Shown here piece after piece: positions 50,920 to 59,919 of a DNA stretch of 64,000 nucleotides. A program made the position numbers and the translations under genes. Location of the stretch: contig NZ_WBMS02000009.1 of the NCBI RefSeq assembly GCF_008923205.2, positions 145,638-209,637 of the forward strand, in the 5' to 3' direction. Every line of letters starts with the position of its first letter. Within the stretch, counting starts at the first letter, position 1. The DNA is from Actinomadura physcomitrii. Its GTDB lineage: Bacteria > Actinomycetota > Actinomycetes > Streptosporangiales > Streptosporangiaceae. Below the pieces are notes generated by a model. The model saw only the letters and a list, made by a program, of their open reading frames with translations, did no database searches and was not told the origin of the DNA.

Positions 50920-51822
50920 GTGCGAGCCCCCCGCGCTCTGATTCCCCTGCTTTCGGTCTGCGGAGCCGCCGCCGTCGTCACGGCCGCGGGCGTCGGCGCC
51001 GACATCGACGGACTTCCGGGCGGCGGTCCGGCGCACGCGGACGGCGCCGTCCGCACGCCGCCGCCCAAGGCGGCGATCACGGCGGTGGACTGGAACGTCT
51101 GCGGCGCGGCGGAGGCCGGCTGCCCGCTCGGCGCCCGTCCCGCCGAGCTCGCCAAGCGGATCGCCGCGCAGCTGCACGTCACCGAGGTCGGCGGGCGCAA
51201 GGTCCACGCGAACGCCGCGTTCCTCCAGGAGGTCTGCTCGGGGCAGGTGCAGGCGCTGAAGAGGGCGTCCTGGTTCTCCTCGTGGAGCTGGGAGTTCGCC
51301 GCGTACCCGGACGGCCCGTCCTGTGTCGGCGGGCAGGGGCGGCTCGGTGTCGCGCTCGGCGCGCGCGCGGCACTGAGCGGCGCCCAGACGACGCGGCTGC
51401 CGTCGCCGTCGGGGAAGCGGCGGGTCGCGCTGTGCGGCGAGGCCGCGGCGTGGCGGACGCGCCTGTGCGTCACGCAGTTCAGCTCGTCCGCCGAGGACCC
51501 GCAGGGCGAATGGCGGCGCAAGCAGGGCCGCGCCTATGCCGCGCTCGCGGGCACCGGCACCCGCGTCGTCGCGGGCGGCGACCTCGCCGAGACGCCGGAG
51601 AACGCGGCCCTCGACCCGCTGTACCGCGCCTTCGCCGAGTGCGACCAGTCCGGGACGGCCCGCACCGGCGCGAAGACCCTGCAGAACTGGCAGGGCACCG
51701 CCGTGGAGAAGGACGACTACCTGTTCATCTCCAAGTCGGCGACCGTCTCCTGCACCGTCCCGGCGCAAACCGGTAAGTCCTCCGACCACCGTCCCGTGTC
51801 GGCGGCCATCCGCTTCCGCTGA
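50920..51822 (+). CDS. Secreted endonuclease/exonuclease/phosphatase-fold protein
   Basis: A 300-residue exported protein. An N-terminal signal peptide (RAPRALIPLLSVCGAAAVVTAAG) precedes the EEP fold: WNVCG, FLQEVC, GGDLAETPEN and SSDHRPVSA in the expected order. The Asn of the usual GDFN is replaced (GDLAE). Eight or more cysteines suggest disulfides. EEP enzymes cut phosphodiesters in DNA, phosphoinositides or sphingomyelin; the substrate is not clear. The GTG start at 50920 follows GGAG. Confidence 0.78.
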   Translation: MRAPRALIPLLSVCGAAAVVTAAGVGADIDGLPGGGPAHADGAVRTPPPKAAITAVDWNVCGAAEAGCPLGARPAELAKRIAAQLHVTEVGGRKVHANAAFLQEVCSGQVQALKRASWFSSWSWEFAAYPDGPSCVGGQGRLGVALGARAALSGAQTTRLPSPSGKRRVALCGEAAAWRTRLCVTQFSSSAEDPQGEWRRKQGRAYAALAGTGTRVVAGGDLAETPENAALDPLYRAFAECDQSGTARTGAKTLQNWQGTAVEKDDYLFISKSATVSCTVPAQTGKSSDHRPVSAAIRFR

Positions 51823-51841
51823 CCCCGCACCCGCCGGGAGG

Positions 51842-53398
51842 TCAGTGGACGCTGCGGTCCTGCCCGTGCCAGTACGGGGCGCGGAGCTCACGCTTGAGGA
51901 TCTTGCCGGTCGGGTTGCGCGGGATCGCGTCGCGGCGCTCCACCGACGTCGGGCACTTGAAGTGCGCGAGGCGCTCGCGGCAGTGGTCGATGATCTGCTG
52001 CTCGGGGACGTCCTCGGCCAGCACCACCAGCGCCTTCGGCGTCTCGCCCCACCGCTCGTCGGGCACCCCGATGACGGCGCAGTCGGTGACGGCCGGGTGT
52101 CCCATCAGGACGTTCTCGACCTCGGCCGGGTAGATGTTCTCCCCGCCAGAGATGATCATGTCCTTGACGCGGTCGTGGATGTAGAGGTAGCCGTCCTCGT
52201 CGAGGTAGCCCGCGTCGCCCGTGCGGAACCAGTTGTCCTCCGACAGCGCGGACGCCGTCGCCTCCGCCATCCCCCAGTAGCCCTTCATGTTCTGCGCGGT
52301 CCGGCAGAGGATCTCGCCGACCTGCCCGGCCGGCAGGTCCTCGCCCGTCGCCGGGTCGACGATCCGCAGCTCGCAGCCCGCGTTCGGCAGCCCGGCGCTG
52401 CGCAGCCGGCGGGCGTTCGGACCACCGGGATCGTGGTCCTCGGCGGGCAGCATCGTGATCGCGCCGGTGACCTCCGTCAGCCCGTACACCTGCATGAACT
52501 CGGTGCCCGGCAGCATCGCCATCGCGCCGCGCAGCACGTCCTCGCTGATCGGCGACGCCCCGTACAGCATCAGCTTGAGGCTGGACAGGTCGCACGCCGT
52601 CACCTCGGGGATCAGTGGCATGAACTGCAGCAGCACCGGGACGAGGAAGATGTGCGTGACGCGGTGGCGCTCGATCCCCCGCGCGATCTCGGTCGGGTCG
52701 GGCTCCCGGCTGATCACGCCGGTGATGCCGTTGAAGACGACGGAGACCGTCAGCACGTTGCCGGCGACGTGGTACATCGGCATCGCGACCATCAGGACGG
52801 TCGAGTCGTCGACGTCCCACGCCTCGTTGGTGGCCTCGAGCGCGGCGAGGAAGTTGTCGTGAGTGAGCATCACGCCCTTGGGCAGGCCCGTGGTGCCCGA
52901 CGAGTAGAGCTGGACGAAGACGTCCGACGTGGCGGCCTCGTAGGCGGGCGGTTCGGCGGCGGCGGAGTCCATCCAGGCGGCGTAGTCGAGGTGCCCGTGC
53001 CCCTCGCCGCCGATGACGACGGTGTGCGCGGTGTGCTCGAGCTTGCCGGCGATCGCGTCCAGCACCGGGACGAACTCGGGCCCGACGATGAACACCTTCG
53101 CCTGCGCGTTGTTGACGATGTAGGCGACCTCGTCGGGCGCGAGCCGGTAGTTCACCGGCACCTGGACGGCGCCGATCCGCGCCGCGCCGAACAGCTGCTC
53201 GGCGTACTCGAGCGAGTTCTTGTCGAGGATCGCGACGCGGTCGCCGCGGCCGACGCCGGCGGCGGCGAGGGCGGCGGCGGCCCGGTCGGCGCGCCGGTCG
53301 AACTCGCGGTAGGTGAGGGCCGTGTCGCCCGCGATGTAGGCGACGCGGTCCGGATGCGCGAGCGCCCGCTCGCGCAGCATCTCCGTCAGACCCGGCAC
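51842..53398 (-). CDS. Acyl-CoA synthetase (FadD type)
   Basis: A 518-residue ANL enzyme activating a carboxylic acid to its CoA ester. Motifs: YSSGTTGLPKGVMLTH, YGLTE, WFRTGDAGYLDEDGYLYI, DRVKDMIISGGENIYPAEVE and the catalytic Lys in PTGKILKREL. The good match to the long/medium-chain consensus suggests a fatty or aromatic acid substrate. The start is a GTG. It is convergent with the EEP gene, 20 bp apart. Confidence 0.9.
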   Translation of the reverse strand: MPGLTEMLRERALAHPDRVAYIAGDTALTYREFDRRADRAAAALAAAGVGRGDRVAILDKNSLEYAEQLFGAARIGAVQVPVNYRLAPDEVAYIVNNAQAKVFIVGPEFVPVLDAIAGKLEHTAHTVVIGGEGHGHLDYAAWMDSAAAEPPAYEAATSDVFVQLYSSGTTGLPKGVMLTHDNFLAALEATNEAWDVDDSTVLMVAMPMYHVAGNVLTVSVVFNGITGVISREPDPTEIARGIERHRVTHIFLVPVLLQFMPLIPEVTACDLSSLKLMLYGASPISEDVLRGAMAMLPGTEFMQVYGLTEVTGAITMLPAEDHDPGGPNARRLRSAGLPNAGCELRIVDPATGEDLPAGQVGEILCRTAQNMKGYWGMAEATASALSEDNWFRTGDAGYLDEDGYLYIHDRVKDMIISGGENIYPAEVENVLMGHPAVTDCAVIGVPDERWGETPKALVVLAEDVPEQQIIDHCRERLAHFKCPTSVERRDAIPRNPTGKILKRELRAPYWHGQDRSVH

Positions 53399-53477
53399 GG
53401 TAGGTCCTTTCGCCGATGACCGCCTGGTTGTCCCGGCATCATGCGGTCATCGGCGAAGCCCCGGCAAGGGGAATGCG

Positions 53478-53648
53478 CTACCTGGTTCGGGCCATCTTGG
53501 ACACGAGGGTCACCGCGAGGACGACGATGACCGCGACGAACCCGATGAAGAAGAAGAACTTCAGCATCGAGATGATCGCGCCGATCACCGTCATCAGCAG
53601 CCAGATCGCGAGGACCACGCCGACAATGGTCAGGATTGTCTTACCCAT
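53478..53648 (-). CDS. Small two-helix membrane protein
   Basis: A 56-residue protein consisting almost only of two hydrophobic helices (ILTIVGVVLAIWLLMTVIGA and FFFFIGFVAVIVVLAVTLV) and a basic end (SKMARTR). The start MGKTIL is supported by GTGAGGAC just upstream. Function is unknown. Confidence 0.7.
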   Translation of the reverse strand: MGKTILTIVGVVLAIWLLMTVIGAIISMLKFFFFIGFVAVIVVLAVTLVSKMARTR

Positions 53649-53734
53649 GTCCTCACCGTATTCGGTCCACGCGGGGCGAGGCATCACCCTCCAGTACGAA
53701 GCCGCACCCGCTACCTCTGGACGTTCGGCGGAGG

Positions 53735-54514
53735 TCAACCCTGAGGGCCGCCCGGGGTCATGTCAGGGGGCGGCTGGTGGTCGCCGGGCGGCGGCGCGTT
53801 GAGCGGCGGGCCGGACGGCGGCGGAGGCTGGCCGCCCGGAGCGGGCGCGCCGCCGGGCGGAGGTGCGAAGGACGGCCGGCCGGACGGCGCCGGAGGCTGC
53901 ATCGGCGGCCCGGCGGGCGGGCCGTAGGGCTGCCCGGGCGGCGCCATCGGCGGCTGCCCGGGGAAGGCCATGCCCGGCTGCCCCGGCTGCGGCTGGCCCG
54001 GCTGGCCGTATCCGGCCGCCGGCTGAGGGCCCGTCCACGCGGGCGGCCGCTGACCGCCGCCCGGCCCGAAGCCGCCGCTCGACGCGACCCGCAGCGCGCC
54101 GAGCCCGCCCGCGATGACCACGGCCAGCAGCTCGTAGGCGAAGTACTTGTTGAAGTGCGGCTTCATGATCGCGCTCACCATGCCGTCCGGCATGTGCTCC
54201 AGGCCGATCATCAGCGCCAGCAGGCTGCCGATGCGCTTGCCGACCTCGAACGCCACCAGCGCGGAGACCGCCGCGAGGATCGGCGGCAGCGGGCCGCGCG
54301 GCCGGCACAGCAGCAGCCCGAGCGCGGTGACGAGCCCGCAGATCGCGCAGTTGAACAGGTAGAGCCCCGTCGAGGTGCGGAAGCTCAGCATCTCCGGGGA
54401 CGGGTAGGTGGCGAACGCCGAGAGCACGATGGTGGCGCCGGTGGCGACGGCACCGCCGACCAGGACCATCGCGATCGCGCCGCCCGTGGACGTCGGGGGA
54501 CGAGACTGGGACAT
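53735..54514 (-). CDS. Four-helix membrane protein with Pro/Gly-rich tail
   Basis: A 259-residue protein with four transmembrane helices in residues about 12-145 and then a long Pro/Gly/Gln-rich cytosolic or outer tail (PGQPQPGQPGM, PPGGAPAPGGQPPPP). The tail resembles those of actinobacterial septal or DUF-type membrane proteins. No enzyme motif is seen. It is divergent from the response regulator. Confidence 0.7.
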   Translation of the reverse strand: MSQSRPPTSTGGAIAMVLVGGAVATGATIVLSAFATYPSPEMLSFRTSTGLYLFNCAICGLVTALGLLLCRPRGPLPPILAAVSALVAFEVGKRIGSLLALMIGLEHMPDGMVSAIMKPHFNKYFAYELLAVVIAGGLGALRVASSGGFGPGGGQRPPAWTGPQPAAGYGQPGQPQPGQPGMAFPGQPPMAPPGQPYGPPAGPPMQPPAPSGRPSFAPPPGGAPAPGGQPPPPSGPPLNAPPPGDHQPPPDMTPGGPQG

Positions 54515-54654
54515 TCGCCCATTAAAGCGGTCATGGTTCGCACGCGCAGCCGAACCCTTACGGAGTGATGACGGGCGGGCTCGAACGCGTTCGCGCGCCC
54601 GTAGCGTGGACGGATGATGTCCCCGCGCGATTGCGAGCCCCCCAGGGTGAACCG

Positions 54655-55392
54655 ATGAACGACCAGGCCGGACGGGTGCTGGTGGTCGACGACGATCCGA
54701 CCGTCGCCGAGGTCGTCGCCCGCTACCTGGTCCGCGACGGCCACGACGTGGAGTGCGTCGCGGACGGCCCCGCCGCGCTGCGCCGCGCCCGCGAGAACGC
54801 GCCCGACCTGGTCGTCCTGGACCTGATGCTGCCCGGGATGGACGGCCTGGAGGTGTGCCGGCGGCTGCGCGCGACCTCCGCGGTCCCGATCGTCATGCTG
54901 ACCGCGCTCGGCGCGGAGACCGACCGGCTCGTCGGCCTGGAGACCGGCGCGGACGACTACGTGACCAAGCCGTTCAGCCCGCGCGAGCTGGCGCTGCGCG
55001 TGCGGTCGGTGCTGCGGCGCGCGCGCGGGGCGCTCGGCCCGGCCGCCCTGGCCGTCCCCCCGGGCCCGCTCCACGACGGGGACCTGATGGTCGACGTCGG
55101 CGCGCACGAGGCGGGGCTGCGCGGCGCGCCGCTCGCGCTGACGTCCCGCGAGTTCGACCTGCTGGCGTTCCTGATGCGCCACCCGCGCCGCGCGTTCACC
55201 CGCGACGAGCTGCTGGAACGGGTGTGGGACTGGTCGTTCGGCGACTCCTCGACGGTCACCGTGCACGTCCGGCGGCTGCGCGAGAAGATCGAGGACGACC
55301 CGACGGCGCCGCGCCGGATCGTCACCGTGTGGGGCGTCGGCTACCGGTACGAGCCGGCCGACGCGGCGGAGGCGGCGGAGGGAGACCGATGA
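54655..55392 (+). CDS. OmpR-family response regulator
   Basis: A 245-residue regulator. The receiver domain (about 8-118) has VVDDDP, the phospho-Asp in [10 protein letters not shown], the Thr in MLTALG and the Lys in VTKPFSPRE. The winged-helix domain (about 140-235) has [13 protein letters not shown] and [16 protein letters not shown] with the VWGVGYRYE wing. The ATG overlaps nothing upstream and is preceded by GGGTGA. Its stop overlaps the kinase start (ATGA). Confidence 0.93.
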   Translation: MNDQAGRVLVVDDDPTVAEVVARYLVRDGHDVECVADGPAALRRARENAPDLVVLDLMLPGMDGLEVCRRLRATSAVPIVMLTALGAETDRLVGLETGADDYVTKPFSPRELALRVRSVLRRARGALGPAALAVPPGPLHDGDLMVDVGAHEAGLRGAPLALTSREFDLLAFLMRHPRRAFTRDELLERVWDWSFGDSSTVTVHVRRLREKIEDDPTAPRRIVTVWGVGYRYEPADAAEAAEGDR

Positions 55393-56504
55393 TCCCGCTC
55401 CCCGACCTGCTCCTGGTCGTCTTCTACGCGGCGCTCGCCGCGCTGGTGGTCACGGCGGTCGCGCTCGGCCTGCTGCGCCTGCTGCGCGCCCGGTCGGTGG
55501 CGATCCAGCTGGTCGTCGTCGCCGCGGCGACCGTGCTGGCGACGGTCTCCGGCATCCTGGTGATCTCGCTGCTGATGCTGATCAACGACCATGACCGGTC
55601 GGTCGTGCTGACGGTCGTGGTGTCCGCGGGGCTGGTCGCGACGGCGGTGTCGGTGCTGCTCGGGCGGCGGCTCGTGGCCGCGAACCGGACGCTGGTCGAG
55701 GCCGTCCGCGCGGACCGGTTCCGGGCGCCCGCCGCGCCGCTGCCCGCCGAACTGGCCGAGCTTTCGCTGGAGCTGGAGGCGGCCTACGCGCGGCTCGCCG
55801 CGGCGCACGAGCGCGAGCAGGCGCTGGAGGCGAGCCGCCGCGAGCTGGTCGCGTGGGTCAGCCACGACCTGCGCACCCCGCTCGCCGGGCTGCGCGCGAT
55901 GGCGGAGGCGCTGGAGGACGGCGTCGTCGCCGACGGCGGCACCGTCCGCCGCTACCACGGCCGCATCCGGGTGGAGGTCGAGCGGCTCGCCGAGATGGTG
56001 GACGACCTGTTCGAGCTGTCCCGGATCCACGCGGGCGCGCTGCGGCTGTCGCGGCAGCGCGTCGGCCTGGCGGACCTGGTCGCCGAGGCGGTCGCGGGCG
56101 CGGAGGCGCTCGCCCGCGCCAAGGGCGTGCGGATCAGCGGGGACGTCCGCGCGGGGCTGCCCGTCCACGTGGACGCCGGCGAGCTGGGGCGGGCGCTGCG
56201 GAACCTGGTGGTGAACGCGATCCGGCACACCCCGAGCGACGGCGCCATCGAGATCACCGGGGAGGTCAGCGGCGGCGAGGCCCGCGTCACGGTCGCGGAC
56301 GCCTGCGGCGGCATCCCGGAGGCCGACCTGCCGCGCGTGTTCGACGTGGCGTTCCGCGGCGAGGCGGCCCGCACGCCGGGCGGCGGCGCCGGGCTCGGGC
56401 TCGCCATCGCGCGCGGCATCGTCGAGGCGCACGCGGGCGTGATCGGCGTCGCGAACGCCGGCCCCGGCTGCCGCTTCGAGGTCCGCCTCCCCCTCCCCAC
56501 CTGA
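55389..56504 (+). CDS. Membrane sensor histidine kinase
   Basis: A 371-residue kinase with two N-terminal helices (about 8-30 and 38-68) plus a third up to about 100, then a linker, HisKA with phospho-His in [13 protein letters not shown], and the ATPase domain ([32 protein letters not shown]). The sensed outer part is very short, so it likely senses within the membrane. Co-transcribed with the preceding response regulator. Confidence 0.92.
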   Translation: MIPLPDLLLVVFYAALAALVVTAVALGLLRLLRARSVAIQLVVVAAATVLATVSGILVISLLMLINDHDRSVVLTVVVSAGLVATAVSVLLGRRLVAANRTLVEAVRADRFRAPAAPLPAELAELSLELEAAYARLAAAHEREQALEASRRELVAWVSHDLRTPLAGLRAMAEALEDGVVADGGTVRRYHGRIRVEVERLAEMVDDLFELSRIHAGALRLSRQRVGLADLVAEAVAGAEALARAKGVRISGDVRAGLPVHVDAGELGRALRNLVVNAIRHTPSDGAIEITGEVSGGEARVTVADACGGIPEADLPRVFDVAFRGEAARTPGGGAGLGLAIARGIVEAHAGVIGVANAGPGCRFEVRLPLPT

Positions 56505-56507
56505 CCC

Positions 56508-56573
56508 CCGTTGACTTGTGGCGTGTCGTGGTTATGAGCGCCGCGATAACCACGACACGCCACAAGTCAACGG
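56508..56573. terminator. 28-bp perfect inverted repeat terminator
   Basis: CCGTTGACTTGTGGCGTGTC and the rest of the 28-base left arm (56508-56535) pair perfectly with the right arm (56546-56573) around a ten-base loop. The right arm covers the stop codon of the convergent small gene. It is the longest perfect hairpin in the window. Confidence 0.85.
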
Positions 56574-56938
56574 CCGAGGGAGTCGTCGATCGCGCGGAAG
56601 GTGGGGCAGGGCCAGCGCCACATGCAGGCGCGGCAGCGGCGGATGGGGCTGCCCGGGTCGCTGGTGATGCCGCCGGCCTCCTGCGGCCGGTGCAGGTCGA
56701 GGATGCGGACGCCGAGCTCGGCGAGCGCGATCACCTCGTCCCGGGCGCCGGCGAGGAACGCGAGGTCATCGCGGGTCAGCCGGGCCTTGACGGGGACGAC
56801 GCCGTCCCGGTTCACCAGCCGGGACAGGTACTGCGTGGACGAGCGCCAGGAGGTGGACTTCGCGGAGCGCGCGCGGATCGCGTCCAGGCGGTCGCGCAGC
56901 CGCGCGTGCCTCGGGTCGGTCGCTCGGTTGGCCTTCAC
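56567..56938 (-). CDS. Small protein with C-terminal Cys motif RCRACMWRWPCPTF
   Basis: A 123-residue protein. The N-terminal two thirds are helical and charged (RHARLRDRLDAIRARSAK; LTRDDLAFLAGARDEVIALA). The C-terminus has the compact motif RCRACMWRWPCPTF, with three cysteines that could bind zinc or a cluster. Small proteins with this ending recur in actinobacteria to my recollection, but function is unknown. The start is GTG. Its 3' end is part of the large hairpin. Confidence 0.65.
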   Translation of the reverse strand: MKANRATDPRHARLRDRLDAIRARSAKSTSWRSSTQYLSRLVNRDGVVPVKARLTRDDLAFLAGARDEVIALAELGVRILDLHRPQEAGGITSDPGSPIRRCRACMWRWPCPTFRAIDDSLGR

Positions 56939-57227
56939 GTGCCGCGCACCCCCTAATGACGCTGTTGCACGGGGCCAGCCTTCCCTACTCGGGACGTCCG
57001 CGAAGGGCGAATGGGGGAGTTCTCATAGACCTGACCCAAGCGCGCGCGGGAAGCGTCCAGGAACCGGTTACCGAGCGTCTCCAGACCTGAAACCGCAACA
57101 TCACGGTGCGTAGTACTCAAAGCGTATGGGTGGGACGGGACGGCGCCGCGCCACGGGAACGCCCGCGCCACACGCGACTTGGCGAACGGTCTGGCTCATG
57201 GGCGAGAGTCGAGATAGTGTGCCGGAC
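56939..57227 (+). other. Intergenic region before the STAS gene
   Basis: No gene is supported. It holds the divergent promoters of the small CxxC gene and the STAS gene. AACCGGTT, a short palindrome near 57061-57069, is the only notable element. Confidence 0.3.
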
Positions 57228-57560
57228 GTGGAGCTAAATGTCTCGACCGCGTCTCAGGGAGGACACGCCGTCGTCACGGCGACCGGTGAGCTGGACCTGT
57301 ACACCGCGCCCAGGCTGCAGGCGGCCCTCGCCGGGCTGCTGCGCGGCCCCGTCGACCGGATCGTGGTCGACCTGGCCGGTGTCGAGTTCTGCGACTCGAC
57401 GGGCATGAACGTGCTGCTCTCGGCCATGAAGCGGATCAAGGAGCAGGGCGGCTCGCTGGAGCTGGCCGCGCCGCGCCCGGCCGTGAAGCGGATCCTCCAG
57501 GTCACCGGGCTCGACACCGTGTTCACCGTGACCGACGACGCGGCGCCGGCCCTGGACTGA
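57228..57560 (+). CDS. STAS-domain anti-sigma factor antagonist
   Basis: A 110-residue STAS protein similar in form to BldG/RsbV. The conserved phosphorylated Ser is in FCDSTGMNVLL (about residue 62); TGELDLYTAPRL and VVDLAGV flank it. Such proteins release sigma factors when their Ser is unphosphorylated. The two GHKL ATPases in the window (30746, 45881) are candidate partners but are far apart. Start GTG at 57228 gives the family N-terminus VELNVS; ATG at 57198 is an alternative. Confidence 0.85.
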   Translation: MELNVSTASQGGHAVVTATGELDLYTAPRLQAALAGLLRGPVDRIVVDLAGVEFCDSTGMNVLLSAMKRIKEQGGSLELAAPRPAVKRILQVTGLDTVFTVTDDAAPALD

Positions 57561-57643
57561 TCCGGCGGCGGTCCGCGACCGGTCGTCTCGCCGTCGCCGG
57601 GTGTTCACGGCGGCATGCCCGCGCGCCGACTACGATCGCGGAT

Positions 57644-58390
57644 ATGCAGGAGGCGGATACGCAGGGTGTAGCGGTGATCATCCCGGCCAAGGACGAGGCC
57701 GACCGCATCGGGGCCACCGTCAAGGCCGCGCAGGAGCTGCCCGGGGCCGATCTGATCATGGTCGTCGACGACGGTTCGTCCGACCGCACCGGGCCGGTGG
57801 CGGCGCAGGCGGGCGCCCGGGTCGTGCGGCACGCCCGCAACCGGGGCAAGGGCGCCGCGATGGAGACCGGCGCGGAGGCCGTCCGGCTGCTGGACGAGGG
57901 CCGCGACCAGCCCCGCCACCTGCTGTTCCTGGACGCCGACCTGGCCGAGACGGCCGCCGAGGCGGCCCCCCTCGTCGCGCCGGTGCTGGCCGGCGAGGCC
58001 GACATGACGATCGCGGCGTTCTCCTCGACGGTGAAGCTCGGCGGGCACGGGTTCGTCGTCCGGCTGTCCCGCGACGGGATCCGCCGCGCCACCGGCTGGG
58101 CGGCGACGCAACCGCTGAACGGGCAGCGCTGCCTGACCCGCGCCGCGTTCGACGCCGCGCTGCCGCTCGCCGCCGGGTTCGGCGTGGAGACCGGCCTCAC
58201 CATCGACCTGCTCCGCAAGGGGTTCCGGGTCGTGGAGGTCGAGGTGCCGCTCGCGCACCGCGCGACCGGCACCGACTGGCGCGCGCAGCTGCACCGCGGC
58301 CGGCAGTTCCGCGACGTGGCCAGGGCGCTGGCCGTGCGGGAGCCGGTCGTCGCCGAGCGGCTCGCCCGCCTGCGCGGCCGCCGCAAGTGA
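57644..58390 (+). CDS. GT2 family glycosyltransferase (dolichyl/polyprenyl-phosphate sugar type)
   Basis: A 248-residue GT-A enzyme: AVIIPAKDEADRI, VVDDGSSD (nucleotide-binding), NRGKGAAMETG, and the metal motif LFLDADLAE. No C-terminal helices are present, so it is a soluble or peripheral enzyme, possibly making glucosyl- or mannosyl-phospho-polyprenol or a glucosyl-glycerate-like product. Its stop overlaps the following GT-C gene (GTGA), indicating joint translation and pathway. Confidence 0.85.
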   Translation: MQEADTQGVAVIIPAKDEADRIGATVKAAQELPGADLIMVVDDGSSDRTGPVAAQAGARVVRHARNRGKGAAMETGAEAVRLLDEGRDQPRHLLFLDADLAETAAEAAPLVAPVLAGEADMTIAAFSSTVKLGGHGFVVRLSRDGIRRATGWAATQPLNGQRCLTRAAFDAALPLAAGFGVETGLTIDLLRKGFRVVEVEVPLAHRATGTDWRAQLHRGRQFRDVARALAVREPVVAERLARLRGRRK

Positions 58391-59919
58391 CCCGTCCCGG
58401 TCCCGCGCGGCCGGGGACCATCGGGCTGTGGGCCATCGGCGCCTCCCTCTGCTGCTTCGTCGCCACCGCGCTGCTCGGGCCGTCCGCCTTCCAGCCCGCG
58501 ATGGACGCGCGGTTCGGGGAGCCGCCCTACTCGCTGGACGTGCACCCGTCGCCGTACCTGGTGCTCGCGCTCGTCGTGGCGGGCGTCGTCGCGGGGACGG
58601 CGGGGCTCGCGCTGTGCTTCCTCGCCGTCCGGCGGGGCTGGCGCGTCCGGGCGTTCCCGCTGGTCGCCGCCGGGCTGCTGGCGGCGGTCGCGTTCATGTT
58701 CATGCCGCCGGTCGGGTCGACCGACCATCTGAACTACGCCTCGTACGGGCGGATGGCGGCGACCGGGCACGACCCGTACGAGACGCGCGCCGTGGACCTG
58801 CCGAAGGACCCGGTGGCCGGGGCGCCCGAGGAGTGGCGGTCGACACCGTCGGTGTACGGGCCGATCGCGACGGGGGAGCAGGCCGTCGCGTCGTGGATCG
58901 GCGGCGGTTCGGTGCGGCTGACGGTGTTCGTGCTGTCGGTGTTCAACGTGCTGGCGTTCGCGGTGACCGCGCTGCTCCTGTACCGGACGTCCCGCGACGA
59001 GGACCGGCGGCTGCGGACCGCGCTGCTGTGGACGTGCAACCCGCTGCTGCTGTTCCACCTGATCTCGGGCGCGCACAACGACGTGCTGGCGATCGCGCCG
59101 ATGGTGGCGGCGCTGACGGTGTTCGACGCGTACGCGACCGGCGGACGGTGGCGGATGTGGGGGCGCGCGCTCGCGGCGGGGGCGCTGACGGGCGCCGGCG
59201 CGGCGATCAAGCTGCCGGCGGCGCTCGTGGGCGGCGGCCCGGCGTGGGCGCTGCTGCGCGAGGGCTGGAAGGGCCGCCCGTGGCGGGCGCTCGGCGGGCT
59301 CGCCGCGCTCGCCGCAGGCGCCGCCGCGACGGTCGCGACCGCGTACGCGCTGGCCGGCCCGCACGCCCTCGACCAGGTGCGGGAGGCGAGCAACATGGTG
59401 TCGTTCGCCACCCCCTGGCATCTCCTCGACCGGATGCTCGGCCGCGGCTCCCAGCGCGATGTGATCAAGACCGGGTCACTGATCCTCGGAATCGTGCTGT
59501 TCCTGCTGCTGGCGCGCGGCCTGCCGAAGGACGACCCGCTCGCGGAACATCCCGGGCAGGTCGCCAACCGGCGGATGGCCACGGCGTTCGTCATGGCGTG
59601 GCTGCTGGCCGCGCCCTACGTGCTCCCCTGGTACGACGGGTTCGGCTGGGCGCTGCTGGCGCTGCTCCCCCTGTCGCGCATCGACTGGATCCTGCTGGCG
59701 CACACCGCCGCGCTCAGCCTCGCCTACCTTCCCGCGCGCGCGCCGCAGCGCATCGGGATGCCGCACGACCTGTCGTGGCTGTTCACCGTCGTCAGGCCGA
59801 CGGTGATTCCGTGGACGCTGCTCGCGGTGCTTGCGGCCTTGGCTGTTCAGTGCCTTCGTCCAGGTCGATCTCCAGCGAGCGCACCCCGGCCGCGAGCATC
59901 AGCGGGGTCGCCAGGCTGA
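58387..59919 (+). CDS. Polyprenol-phosphate-dependent alpha-mannosyltransferase (GT-C, MptA/MptB type)
   Basis: A 510-residue membrane enzyme with 11-13 helices. The GT-C catalytic acidic residue is expected in VGSTDHLNYASYGR (about residue 118), followed by GHDPYE and VYGPIA. CNPLLLFHLISGAHND is typical of the MptA/MptB family, which extends lipomannan with mannose from polyprenyl-phosphate mannose. Its last 128 bases overlap the convergent 759-residue gene. The last 30 codons look non-hydrophobic and may be additional tail. Confidence 0.82.
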   Translation: MTRPGPARPGTIGLWAIGASLCCFVATALLGPSAFQPAMDARFGEPPYSLDVHPSPYLVLALVVAGVVAGTAGLALCFLAVRRGWRVRAFPLVAAGLLAAVAFMFMPPVGSTDHLNYASYGRMAATGHDPYETRAVDLPKDPVAGAPEEWRSTPSVYGPIATGEQAVASWIGGGSVRLTVFVLSVFNVLAFAVTALLLYRTSRDEDRRLRTALLWTCNPLLLFHLISGAHNDVLAIAPMVAALTVFDAYATGGRWRMWGRALAAGALTGAGAAIKLPAALVGGGPAWALLREGWKGRPWRALGGLAALAAGAAATVATAYALAGPHALDQVREASNMVSFATPWHLLDRMLGRGSQRDVIKTGSLILGIVLFLLLARGLPKDDPLAEHPGQVANRRMATAFVMAWLLAAPYVLPWYDGFGWALLALLPLSRIDWILLAHTAALSLAYLPARAPQRIGMPHDLSWLFTVVRPTVIPWTLLAVLAALAVQCLRPGRSPASAPRPRASAGSPG

